7,213 nucleotides of DNA from contig JANTGB010000111.1 of assembly GCA_024763115.1 (NCBI GenBank), positions 1 through 7,213 of the forward strand, given 5' to 3'. The notes beneath the pieces were generated by a model that was not told where the DNA came from, made no database searches, and saw nothing but the letters and a program-made list of their open reading frames with translations. The position numbers and the translations under genes are program-made. This document shows positions 1 through 6,053 of this stretch, piece by piece (the stretch's first letter is position 1; each line of letters starts with the position of its first letter). This DNA is from Desulfobulbaceae bacterium. GTDB taxonomy: Bacteria; Desulfobacterota; Desulfobulbia; Desulfobulbales; SURF-16.

Positions 1-92
1 CCGTAGATTTTCGTGATCAGGTCGGCGCAGCGTATTAGTCATACGTAAGCCGGACTGATCGCGGAAATATGCGGTACCCTGTGAGCAGTTAC
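1..92 (+). repeat. Element A, copy 1 (right part only)
   Basis: This is the right-hand part of an intergenic repeat whose second copy lies at 4442-4662; the left part lies outside the window. Its core is a cruciform: outer arms at 15-26 (gatcaggtcggc) and 49-60 (gccggactgatc), and inner arms cgtat (31-35) and atacg (41-45) around the loop tagtc. It ends with ggtaccctgtgagcagttac (73-92), matching the right end of copy 2. No coding capacity is visible. Its mobility is inferred from the two copies and the inverted ends of copy 2. Confidence 0.75.
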
Positions 93-500
93 ATTTATTT
101 TTGAGTGAGCCCTAAGGTAGCGCTTCAAGGAGTCGTTGCTTATTTTCCGTAGTTACAAAGAAGCAAAAAGTACATTTTTGTAAAAAAATATACTACTGGT
201 AACAATAATGTGGTAACTTTGTTTTCATTTTCAGGCGACCTAAACAAGAAGAAAACAAATGGAGGGTAAAAATATGGTAACCTGCTGCTTGACCAGAATG
301 TCCTGACCGCAGGAATGAGAATTTGATATTAGCTATGCAATGAATCTTTTTCTCGCCCTTTTTACCAGTGAATTGTAAAAAATGTACCGCAAACGAATTT
401 ATTTTTTGGCGATTCTGTTTATCCGTTCATCGAGGACAGTAAATTTAATAAAAAATTGTGAATAGACATTTTAGAACTTTTGTGATAGGTACCAGTCGGC
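93..500. other. AT-rich intergenic region, no gene
   Basis: I see no credible gene here. Positions 103-140 look like a decayed half of the element B family: gtgagccctaa resembles the inverted B end, and ggtagcgcttcaaggagtcg resembles the GGTAAGCG...GACTCC arm. The reverse complement of 147-159 reads tttgtaactacgg, close to the left end of element A. The word tggtaac occurs at 197, 211 and 275. A 10-codon ORF (274-306) has a strong ribosome site, ggaggg at 261-266. A small hairpin (tcctg 301-305, cagga 310-314) overlaps its stop codon but has no T-tract after it, so attenuation is not supported. Confidence 0.5.
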
Positions 501-516
501 CGGCATTAATTTTGCT
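501..516 (+). promoter_or_regulatory. Sigma-54 (RpoN) promoter for glnB
   Basis: The sequence cggcattaattttgct fits the -24/-12 consensus TGGCAC-N5-TTGCW: GG at 502-503 and GC at 514-515 with the required 10-base gap, plus CA after GG and TT before GC. It predicts transcription starting near 527, which leaves a leader of about 110 bases before glnB. Sigma-54 control of PII genes through NtrC-type activators is well established. I could not find a convincing NtrC dyad upstream, so the activator is unknown. Confidence 0.65.
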
Positions 517-530
517 AAAAAATTAAATTC

Positions 531-599
531 TATCTATCAAAGTAGATAATACTTTGTCTGTCAAGGTTTGATATCCGTAATCTAATTTCCACATTAGAT
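531..599 (+). promoter_or_regulatory. glnB leader RNA with tandem six-base-loop hairpins
   Basis: Two perfect hairpins with six-base loops follow the predicted start site: tatcta/tagata (531-536, 543-548; loop tcaaag) and atctaat/attagat (580-586, 593-599; loop ttccac). An alternative stem, tatcaaa (535-541) with tttgata (567-573), excludes the first hairpin, so the leader could switch between folds. Paired hexaloops recall targets of ANTAR antiterminators, which control nitrogen genes in several bacteria. However, the loops lack the A at position 1 and G at position 4 typical of that motif, and the nearest T-run (about 612) is not tightly placed. Regulatory function is inference only. Confidence 0.3.
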
Positions 600-638
600 C
601 CGAATGAATAATTTTTATAACTATACCAAAGGTAAATA

Positions 639-983
639 ATGAAAAAAATCGAAGCAATCATTAAACCGTTTAAGCTTGATGATGTTAAAGAGGCCTTGAA
701 TGATATTGGCATTAAGGGTATGACCATCTCAGAAGTAAAAGGTTACGGCCGCCAGAAAGGACACAAGGAGATATATCGCGGGGCGGAATATATAGTTGAT
801 TTTATTCCCAAGATAAAAATCGAACTTGTGGTCAAGGCCGAGCTGGTCAATGAAATTGTTGACAAGATTCGCAACTCCGCCCTGACTGACGGCGGAAAGA
901 TCGGGGATGGTAAGATTTTTGTCATGCCCATTGAAGAAGTAATCCGGGTTCGTACCGGAGAAAAGGGTGTGGAGGCAATCTAG
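639..983 (+). CDS. glnB: Nitrogen regulatory protein PII (GlnB)
   Basis: This is a cytoplasmic trimeric signalling protein that senses 2-oxoglutarate and ATP/ADP and relays nitrogen status to target enzymes, transporters and regulators. The 114 residues match the family's usual 112-114. The N-terminus MKKIEAIIKPFKLDDVKEAL is typical. The T-loop YRGAEYIVDF carries Tyr51, the uridylylation site in proteobacteria, and the C-terminal part has the usual TDGGKIGDGKIFV stretch (83-95). Asp54 and a position next to glnA favour GlnB over GlnK; no amtB is visible. The start is supported by aaaggt about 6 bases upstream. Expression is probably driven by the sigma-54 promoter at 501-516. It lies 351 bases ahead of glnA on the same strand. 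Confidence 0.96.
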   Translation: MKKIEAIIKPFKLDDVKEALNDIGIKGMTISEVKGYGRQKGHKEIYRGAEYIVDFIPKIKIELVVKAELVNEIVDKIRNSALTDGGKIGDGKIFVMPIEEVIRVRTGEKGVEAI

Positions 984-988
984 GCGGT

Positions 989-1122
989 TGTCCGAGAATA
1001 GGCATTTTGAAAAAATAAGCGCAGTCATATGCTTGATATTATGAATATTATTTTTTTAAGATAACACAGATTCGGGCAGGTAAGCGAGGTGTGAGACTCC
1101 GCAGAAAGGGCATTCTCGGACA
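989..1122. repeat. 134-bp element with inverted ends
   Basis: It is bounded by a perfect 11-base inverted repeat: tgtccgagaat at 989-999 and attctcggaca at 1112-1122. The inside is AT-rich and non-coding, but near the right end (1079-1101) it carries the GGTAAGCG...GAGACTCCG arm that recurs in the repeat cluster at 4456-4825. No flanking target duplication is obvious. It could be a miniature mobile element, or a long-range stem in the glnB-glnA transcript; the sequence does not decide. Confidence 0.5.
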
Positions 1123-1267
1123 GCCTCTCAGGCTCCATCAGGAGAGGGTAAGACATAAAAAAATGCCGAATTGATTATGTTGGTTTTCGAGTAAACTCTA
1201 AATATCGAACCAGGAAGGACTAACAGTAAAACGTAACTATTCAGGTGCGCTTCTTAAGTAAGTGAGC

Positions 1268-1298
1268 TTGCAGGAATCTGCAATGTGCAGCTGATCAG
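1268..1298. promoter_or_regulatory. Cluster of overlapping dyads upstream of glnA
   Basis: Three symmetric sequences are packed into 31 bases: ttgca/tgcaa around ggaatc (1268-1283), ctgca/tgcag around atg (1278-1290) and the palindrome ctgatcag (1291-1298). They end 36 bases before the glnA start codon, within the probable leader or promoter. The first has a six-base loop like the hairpins ahead of glnB. They may be operators or alternative RNA stems; no known binding consensus is matched with confidence. Confidence 0.3.
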
Positions 1299-1334
1299 TT
1301 ACCATGAAACAAGTTAAACTTAAGGAGACAACTT

Positions 1335-2663
1335 ATGACTAGAGATGAAATTCTCAAAATTGTAGAAGAACAAAACATTAATTTTTTCAGAATGCAGTTC
1401 TGCGACATTAATGGTTTTATGAAAAATGTTGCTATTCCCCGCAGTCAGCTGGAAAAAGCCCTGGACGGCCAGATAATGTTTGACGGTTCCTCTATAGACG
1501 GTTTTGCCCGGATCCAGGAATCGGATATGTATCTGAAACCCGATTATGATACCTTTGTCGTCCTGCCTTGGCGGAATAAGGACGGGATTGCCGCCGCCCG
1601 GCTGATCTGTGACGTTCATCTGCCTGACGGCACCCCTTTTGCCGGCTGTCCTCGGGTCAATCTTAAAAAATCACTGGCCAAGGCTAAGGAAATGGGTTTT
1701 ACCATGAACGTGGGAACCGAGGCTGAATTTTTCCTTTTTAACTTGGACGAATGCGGCAATGCCACCACCCATACCCAGGATACCGCCGGCTATTTCAGTC
1801 TTGATCCCGATGATGAAGGCACCAACTGCCGCCGGGAAATCATCGAAACCCTGGAGGCAATGGGCTATGAGATCGAGGCCTCTCATCATGAGGTTGCCGA
1901 GGGCCAGCATGAGGTAAACTTCAAGTTTGCCGACGCCCTGACCTGTGCCGACAATACCGTAACCTTCAAATGGGTGGTCAAGGCCGTGGCCCGAAAATAC
2001 AATCTCCATGCCACCTTTATGCCCAAGCCGGTGTTCGGCATTAATGGTTCAGGAATGCATACCAACCAGTCGCTTTTTAAATTGGATGGTTCCAATGCCT
2101 TTGCCGATGATAGCGGCGAACTGGGCTTAAGCGAAACCGCTTACCAGTATATTGCCGGAATTATTAAAAATGCCAGGGGATTTGCCGCTGTGACTAATCC
2201 TTTAATCAACTCCTACAAACGCCTGGTTCCCGGCTACGAGGCCCCGGTTTATGTTGCCTGGTCCGCCTCCAACCGCAGCGCCCTGGTCAGGATTCCCGCC
2301 TCGCGCGGCGTGGGTACCAGAGTTGAGGTACGCTGCCCGGATCCAACCTGTAATCCCTATCTGGCCTTTGCCATGATGTTGAATTCCGGCCTTGACGGAG
2401 TGGCCAATAAGCTGACTCCGCCTAACTCTGTTGATATCAATATCTTTGCCATGACTCCGGCGGAAAAAGATGCGGCAGGAATTGCCAGCATGCCGGCCAG
2501 TCTGAATGAGGCCATGGATGAGTTGAAAAAGAATCCCATTGCCAGGGAGACCCTGGGTGAGCATATTTTTGAAAAATATTGCGCCACCAAGGAAGCCGAA
2601 TGGGACAGTTACCGAATTTCCGTAACTGATTGGGAGCTGGACAGCTATCTGGATATTTATTAA
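1335..2663 (+). CDS. glnA: Glutamine synthetase type I, alpha-like subtype
   Basis: It makes glutamine from glutamate, ammonia and ATP in the cytoplasm, as a predicted dodecamer, and is the entry point of ammonium assimilation. At 442 residues it has all class I motifs: DGSSIDGF (50-57), the metal-binding EAE (129-131), EVAEGQHEVNF (186-196), the ATP/substrate segment KPVFGINGSGMH (231-242) and the flap NPLINSYKRLVPGYEAP (288-304). The 25-residue insertion and adenylylation Tyr of the beta subtype are absent: the stretch NIFAMTPAEK is followed directly by the C-terminal helices. Arg59 in GFARIQESDM corresponds to the feedback-latch arginine of the Bacillus enzyme. Control by GlnE adenylylation is therefore unlikely. 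Ribosome site aaggag ends 7 bases upstream, and a strong terminator follows the stop. Confidence 0.97.
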   Translation: MTRDEILKIVEEQNINFFRMQFCDINGFMKNVAIPRSQLEKALDGQIMFDGSSIDGFARIQESDMYLKPDYDTFVVLPWRNKDGIAAARLICDVHLPDGTPFAGCPRVNLKKSLAKAKEMGFTMNVGTEAEFFLFNLDECGNATTHTQDTAGYFSLDPDDEGTNCRREIIETLEAMGYEIEASHHEVAEGQHEVNFKFADALTCADNTVTFKWVVKAVARKYNLHATFMPKPVFGINGSGMHTNQSLFKLDGSNAFADDSGELGLSETAYQYIAGIIKNARGFAAVTNPLINSYKRLVPGYEAPVYVAWSASNRSALVRIPASRGVGTRVEVRCPDPTCNPYLAFAMMLNSGLDGVANKLTPPNSVDINIFAMTPAEKDAAGIASMPASLNEAMDELKKNPIARETLGEHIFEKYCATKEAEWDSYRISVTDWELDSYLDIY

Positions 2664-2678
2664 TCAGCTGCCGCTACG

Positions 2679-2695
2679 CTATATCGAAAATATAG
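2679..2695 (+). other. Small hairpin after glnA
   Basis: The six-base stem ctatat/atatag encloses the loop cgaaa, starting 15 bases after the glnA stop and ahead of the main terminator. It has no T-tract and would be weak. It might help protect the 3' end of the message, but no function can be shown. Confidence 0.3.
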
Positions 2696-2713
2696 TCGCT
2701 AGAGCAGAAACAG

Positions 2714-2743
2714 AAAGGGCCGGAGATTTTTTTCCGGCCCTTT
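2714..2743. terminator. Bidirectional intrinsic terminator, glnA / ldcA
   Basis: A perfect 11-bp GC-rich stem, aaagggccgga (2714-2724) and tccggcccttt (2733-2743), encloses a T-rich 8-base loop. On the + strand it ends in tttt; on the - strand it ends in cttt. It sits between the convergent stops of glnA (2663) and ldcA (2754) and can serve both. The short U-tracts make it less than ideal, but stem quality and position are convincing. Confidence 0.85.
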
Positions 2744-2753
2744 TCGGTTAAAT

Positions 2754-3656
2754 TCAAGGAAGCAGGTAAGGCTCCCCAAACCTCAATGAGCCGCTGTCTT
2801 CATCCATTGTTGCCATAACTCCCACCGGCAGAGTCCGATTGCTGCTGGTATGTCCCACCGGAAAATCAGCCCAGACCGGGATATGGGCGGGCAGAAGTTC
2901 CAAAACCCGCTGCCTGATCAATTTTGTCTCTCCACAGTTGGAAAAATTTCCCAGAATCAGGCCGGAAACAGTGTTGAACCGTCCGCTCATCATTAACTGG
3001 GTAAGCATGCGGTCAATCCGGTATGGAGCTTCTCCCACGTCTTCAATAAAAAAAATATTATTTTTCAAAACGGGTTCAGCCGGAGTTGCCAGAAGATGAG
3101 AGATGGTTGTCAGGTTGCCGCCCACCAGTCGTCCATGTGCCGTGCCTTTTCGTAGAATCCGGATATTGTCCGGTCGCAGGGTATATGGTTCAGGCTCGGT
3201 CAGCCTTTTAAATAAATCCCGGCGGGAGTCTTTATCCGTTATCTCAAGAGTGGTAAGCATTGGCCCGTGAAAAGTAACCAGGCCGGTCTGTTGCCATATA
3301 GCCGTCAGCAGGACAGTGACATCACTGAAACCAACTAAAATTTTAGGATTTTGGCGGATTAAATTAAAATTAAGGCGCTCAAGCAGCCGTAAACAGCCGT
3401 AGCCGCCACGAATTGCCATTACAGCTTTAACTTCCGGATCGCGCCACAGCTCATGCAGGGTGTTCAGCCTAAATCTGTCGGATCCGGCGAGATAATTATA
3501 TTGCTTTCGGGCCGGGGTTTTAACCTTGAACCCGAACTCGGCCAGAATCCCGACTCCCCGGACAAATTTATCCTCCTGCCAGGGCCCGGCAACCGGAGCC
3601 AGGCCGATGGTATCGCCCCGGCGCAGAGCAGGCGCTGACTTAACTGTTGTTTTCAT
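2754..3656 (-). CDS. ldcA: LD-carboxypeptidase, peptidase family S66
   Basis: The protein should be a murein tetrapeptide LD-carboxypeptidase, removing the terminal D-alanine from peptides released during cell-wall turnover so they can be recycled. The 300 residues are close to the family length. The N-terminus LRRGDTIGLAPVAGP is typical, RGGYG (83-87) precedes the nucleophile elbow GFSDVT with Ser111, and the triad is completed by Glu205 (FIEDVGEAPYRIDRML) and His269 (PVGHTSSNRTLPVG). No signal peptide is visible, fitting the cytoplasmic enzyme. The start codon lies inside coaX (17-base overlap), giving a likely two-gene operon with translational coupling; no clear ribosome site is present. 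Relatives include microcin C self-immunity peptidases (MccF), but no bacteriocin genes are nearby. Confidence 0.92.
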   Translation of the reverse strand: MKTTVKSAPALRRGDTIGLAPVAGPWQEDKFVRGVGILAEFGFKVKTPARKQYNYLAGSDRFRLNTLHELWRDPEVKAVMAIRGGYGCLRLLERLNFNLIRQNPKILVGFSDVTVLLTAIWQQTGLVTFHGPMLTTLEITDKDSRRDLFKRLTEPEPYTLRPDNIRILRKGTAHGRLVGGNLTTISHLLATPAEPVLKNNIFFIEDVGEAPYRIDRMLTQLMMSGRFNTVSGLILGNFSNCGETKLIRQRVLELLPAHIPVWADFPVGHTSSNRTLPVGVMATMDEDSGSLRFGEPYLLP

Positions 3657-4410
3657 AAAGTAACTGTAAACCTTTCAGGGTAAGCATAGAGTCAACTTCT
3701 TTTATTGATGGGGTATAGGGGGCGATGAGTTGAGCCATGCCGCCGGTAGCCATGACATGAGGTTGATCCGGGGAGAATTGTTGTTTTATCTGATTTATTA
3801 TTCCCTCCACCAGCCCGGCGTAGCCATAGATTATGCCTGATTTAATCGCGTCTACAGTATTGGCACCTATAGGATTCGCCGGCGGGGAGGAGATATCGAT
3901 TGCCGGTAGTTTCGAGGTCTTACTCCCCAGGGCAGCCAGAGAAATCGACAGTCCGGGGGCAATTGCCCCACCTATGTATTCGCCCCCGGCGGAAACGCAA
4001 TCAAAGGTAATTGCCGTGCCGAAGTCAACTATTATTAATGGTTTTTTATGTCCGGCAAAGGCAATCTCGGCATTAACTATTCGGTCGGCCCCAACTTCAG
4101 CGGAATTATCAATATTTATCTTCAGGGCTGTCTTGATGGCGCTGTCGACAAAAAGCGGATCAAGTTTGAAATATTTTTTTGCGCAGTCCAGCCAGGCCGG
4201 GTTTAACGGCGGTACCACCGAGGCAATGATTACTGCCTGAATATCGGTAACGGAAATTTTTTCCAGAATAAACAGAGAATTAATTTTCTGGGCCAACTCG
4301 TCGGCTGTGCAGTTTCTGTCTGTCTGCACCCGCCAGTTTTTAATCAGTTTTCGCTGGTTAAAGATACCGAAAACCATGTGGCTGTTGCCCACATCAACGG
4401 CAAATAACAT
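3640..4410 (-). CDS. coaX: Type III pantothenate kinase CoaX
   Basis: It phosphorylates pantothenate in the first committed step of coenzyme A synthesis; this type is insensitive to CoA feedback and requires a monovalent cation. The 256 residues show the ASKHA-fold motifs: phosphate-binding DVGNSH (6-11), EVGADRIVNA with catalytic Asp109, IIVDFGTAITFD (126-137), GGAIAPGL (147-154) and the C-terminal ATGG (221-224). The start is supported by aaggat 7 bases upstream. In many genomes coaX follows birA; here the partner is ldcA, which it overlaps by 17 bases. A repeat element begins only 31 bases upstream of the start codon, so any promoter farther back must lie within that element. Confidence 0.95.
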   Translation of the reverse strand: MLFAVDVGNSHMVFGIFNQRKLIKNWRVQTDRNCTADELAQKINSLFILEKISVTDIQAVIIASVVPPLNPAWLDCAKKYFKLDPLFVDSAIKTALKINIDNSAEVGADRIVNAEIAFAGHKKPLIIVDFGTAITFDCVSAGGEYIGGAIAPGLSISLAALGSKTSKLPAIDISSPPANPIGANTVDAIKSGIIYGYAGLVEGIINQIKQQFSPDQPHVMATGGMAQLIAPYTPSIKEVDSMLTLKGLQLLYENNS

Positions 4411-4455
4411 ATTCTATATCCTTATATGGAGAAACTAATTTGTAACTACTCACGG

Positions 4456-4554
4456 GGTAAGCGACCAATGGGAGACTCCAGGTAAGCGACCAACGGGAGA
4501 CTCCAGGTAAGCGACCAACGGGAGACTCCAGGTAAGCGACCAACGGGAGACTCC
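4456..4554. repeat. Four 25-bp tandem repeats
   Basis: Units begin at 4456, 4481, 4506 and 4531. Each starts ggtaagcgaccaa and ends gggagactcca; the last lacks the final a. They are identical except for one T/C difference in unit 1 (position 4469). The near-perfect identity indicates recent expansion. The unit resembles the GGTAAGCG...GAGACTCCG arm at 1079-1101 and 4803-4825. There are no spacers, so it is not a CRISPR array. Confidence 0.95.
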
Positions 4555-4567
4555 GTGAGATTTGCGC

Positions 4568-4613
4568 AATCAGGCCGGTGCATCGTATTAGTTATACGTA
4601 AGCCGGTCTGATC
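4568..4613. repeat. Conserved cruciform of element A
   Basis: Outer arms aatcaggccggt (4568-4579) and gccggtctgatc (4602-4613) enclose inner arms cgtat (4584-4588) and atacg (4594-4598) around the loop tagtt. The copy at 15-60 has the same plan. Differences fall so that most arm pairs are kept as Watson-Crick or G-T pairs, which suggests the fold itself is under selection, as DNA cruciform or RNA. Confidence 0.7.
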
Positions 4614-4713
4614 GTGAAAAGTGGTAATCGTAGACTCCGGTCGGTGCCCTGTGAGTAGCTACTTTTAACAAATATTTTAAGCGCTATTGCTTAATTCCTG
4701 ATTAAGATTATAT

Positions 4714-4858
4714 TAAGGGCTCACCAGCACCTCATCTTTGCCCATTTCGGAGTCTACGCTTACCTGCCTGCTTGAATAGCACCAGTATACTGTGCAGGCA
4801 CAGGTAAGCGAAGAATGAGACTCCGAATGAGTAAATCCAAGGCACTGGTAAACGCCTA
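4714..4858. repeat. Element B, copy 1: 145-bp palindromic element
   Basis: The element can fold almost end to end. Its ends are imperfect inverted repeats (4714-4732 and 4840-4858). Inside are perfect 10-bp arms ttcggagtct (4746-4755) with agactccgaa (4818-4827), and cgcttacctg (4757-4766) with caggtaagcg (4801-4810), then cctgc (4767-4771) with gcagg (4794-4798). The apex reads gaatagcaccagtat. The left flank caccagcacctcatctt and the apex recur at 7132-7182. The GTAAGCG arms resemble ends reported for IS66-family elements, which is recollection rather than a database result. No ORF is present. Confidence 0.7.
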
Positions 4859-4888
4859 GAGACTTAAATGTTGCAAAGATTTACTCTC

Positions 4889-4917
4889 TGATGAACGGTT
4901 ACAGATTATACTATAAT
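4889..4917 (+). promoter_or_regulatory. Possible sigma-70 promoter for the kinase gene
   Basis: A perfect -10 box, tataat (4912-4917), lies about 62 bases before the start codon, but the hexamer at the proper distance (tgatga, 4889-4894) is a poor -35. It is the best candidate in the AT-rich 120 bases between element B and the gene. Confidence 0.3.
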
Positions 4918-4978
4918 TTTACTATCTTGTAATGCAACTTGATGTACCGCAGCTAATCTTCACTATAAGCTATTTTAT

Positions 4979-6049
4979 ATGCCGATAAAGAATAAAGTTC
5001 TGCTCGTTGATGACGATCAGATAATTTTAGAGATTATCCGTGACATTCTTTTAACTTCAAATGAATACGAGATAACGAGCGTCTCTTCCGGTGAAGAGGC
5101 TCTGGAAAAGCTGCATTCTTTTTTCCCTGATTTAATTATCCTTGATATTCAACTGCCCGGCCTGGATGGTTACGCCGTCTGTCGGAGGATCAGGGCTGAC
5201 AGCAGGTTCAGGTTTGCCAAAATCATTATGCTTTCCGGCCTGGCCAAGCTTAAAGAAAGGCTGCTTGGCTATGAGGCCGGAGCTGATGGCTATTTGGCTA
5301 AACCTTTTAACTCACAAGAACTGCTGGCGAAAGTCAGGGTATTCATCCGGTTAAAAAAACAGGAAGAGGTTGATATGATAAAAACCAACCTTCTCAGCCT
5401 GGTTACTCATGAGACCGGAACTCCCTTAAACGGCATTATCGGTTGTGCCGAGCTTCTTCTGAATAATTCCTCATTATCCGTCGGAGACAGAGAACTTGTC
5501 CAGTTGATTGCCGATTCCGGCAGACAGCTGCATGTTTTTATACGCAAGGCCCTTCTGCTTTGTAAGCTCAAGGCCGGAATCAAGCTCGCCACCTATCGGG
5601 AGCAGCTCCAAAAACATCTGAAAATGACTGTCAATTTATTTAATGAAATGGCCTCACGGAAAGGGGTCATAATTACCTGTGATGCAACTGAGGATATCGT
5701 CTTGAATGCGGACTGGTCTCTTTTGGTTGAGGCTTTTCGTTATCTTATTGATAACGCAGTTAAATTTTCCCCAAAAGATGGAGTTGTAAAAATTTCAGCG
5801 TTTAAGAAAAATAATAATTGCCTCATTACGATTGCCGACCAGGGGCCGGGGATTGATCCTGAACAACGTAACAATATATTTACCGAATTTGCCATCCCCG
5901 ACGTCAGTCATCATCATCAGGGACAGGGGATAAGCCTGGCAATTGTCCGCCAGATAATTAACTGTCATAACGGCAGGATTACAGTGGACGGGGAAAAAGG
6001 AAAGGGAGCAATACTTACCGTAAAAATTCCTTTGGCGGAGGCAGAGTAG
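4979..6049 (+). CDS. Receiver-histidine kinase hybrid, no sensor domain
   Basis: This soluble 356-residue signalling protein has a receiver domain first (about 5-125) and then a histidine kinase core. The receiver is complete: acidic pair Asp11-Asp12, phospho-acceptor Asp56 (LIILDIQLPGLDGY), Ser86 and Lys108 (AKPF). The H-box is LVTHETGTPLNG with His144; Gly147 replaces the usual Arg. The ATPase part has an N-box with Asn259 (LIDNAVKFSP), the G1 box DQGPGI (287-292), IFTEF (300-304), a modified G2 box QGQGISLAIV (314-323) and GKGAILTV (341-348). There is no membrane segment, PAS or output domain, so input probably comes by phosphorylation of Asp56 from another kinase. No clear ribosome site precedes the ATG, but the receiver starts right after it. 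A gene for a small Cys-rich protein follows 4 bases after the stop. Confidence 0.9.
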   Translation: MPIKNKVLLVDDDQIILEIIRDILLTSNEYEITSVSSGEEALEKLHSFFPDLIILDIQLPGLDGYAVCRRIRADSRFRFAKIIMLSGLAKLKERLLGYEAGADGYLAKPFNSQELLAKVRVFIRLKKQEEVDMIKTNLLSLVTHETGTPLNGIIGCAELLLNNSSLSVGDRELVQLIADSGRQLHVFIRKALLLCKLKAGIKLATYREQLQKHLKMTVNLFNEMASRKGVIITCDATEDIVLNADWSLLVEAFRYLIDNAVKFSPKDGVVKISAFKKNNNCLITIADQGPGIDPEQRNNIFTEFAIPDVSHHHQGQGISLAIVRQIINCHNGRITVDGEKGKGAILTVKIPLAEAE

Positions 6050-6053
6050 CAAT

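Larger units (their letters stand above)
984..1334. other. glnB-glnA intergenic region
   Basis: There is no gene in these 351 bases. They hold a 134-bp element with inverted ends (989-1122), a hairpin directly after it (cctctc 1124-1129, gagagg 1142-1147), a stray element A end-like motif (gtaactattcaggtg, 1233-1247) and overlapping dyads (1268-1298). The glnA ribosome site aaggag lies at 1322-1327. I see no sigma-54 match and no convincing sigma-70 promoter in front of glnA, so its transcription may depend on read-through from glnB or on a promoter I cannot recognise. Confidence 0.6.
4442..4662. repeat. Element A, copy 2: 221-bp element with inverted ends
   Basis: The ends are inverted repeats: gtaactactcacgggg (4442-4457) and the complementary ccctgtgagtagctac (4647-4662), with ggtcgg near the right end mirroring cgacc near the left. 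Inside are four 25-bp tandem repeats (4456-4554) and the conserved cruciform (4568-4613). The part from 4553 on aligns with positions 1-92. No ORF is present. This layout suits a non-autonomous miniature element. A target duplication cannot be told apart from the flanking T-rich bases. Confidence 0.7.

Noticed and set aside
531..599. Canonical ANTAR antitermination target
   Set aside because: The two six-base loops (tcaaag, ttccac) lack A at position 1 and G at position 4, so I kept it only as a speculative leader structure.
580..620. Intrinsic terminator before glnB
   Set aside because: The hairpin is AT-rich and the T-run lies about 12 bases beyond the stem, which does not fit a functional terminator.
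530..727. ORF on the - strand overlapping the glnB start
   Set aside because: It covers the glnB leader and 5' coding region, has a low-complexity hydrophobic look from AT-rich DNA, and has no supporting ribosome site or motif.
1671..2009. ORF on the - strand across glnA
   Set aside because: It is antisense to well-conserved glutamine synthetase motifs and shows no domain of its own.
2839..3099. ORF on the + strand across ldcA
   Set aside because: It is a frame shadow: the - strand frame encodes a complete S66 peptidase with its triad, while this frame shows no recognisable motif.
2754..3656. MccF-like microcin immunity peptidase
   Set aside because: S66 members include MccF, but no microcin or bacteriocin genes are present and the pairing with coaX suggests housekeeping murein recycling.
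4456..4554. CRISPR-like array
   Set aside because: The 25-bp units follow each other directly with no unique spacers, there are only four, and no cas gene is nearby. It is a simple tandem repeat.
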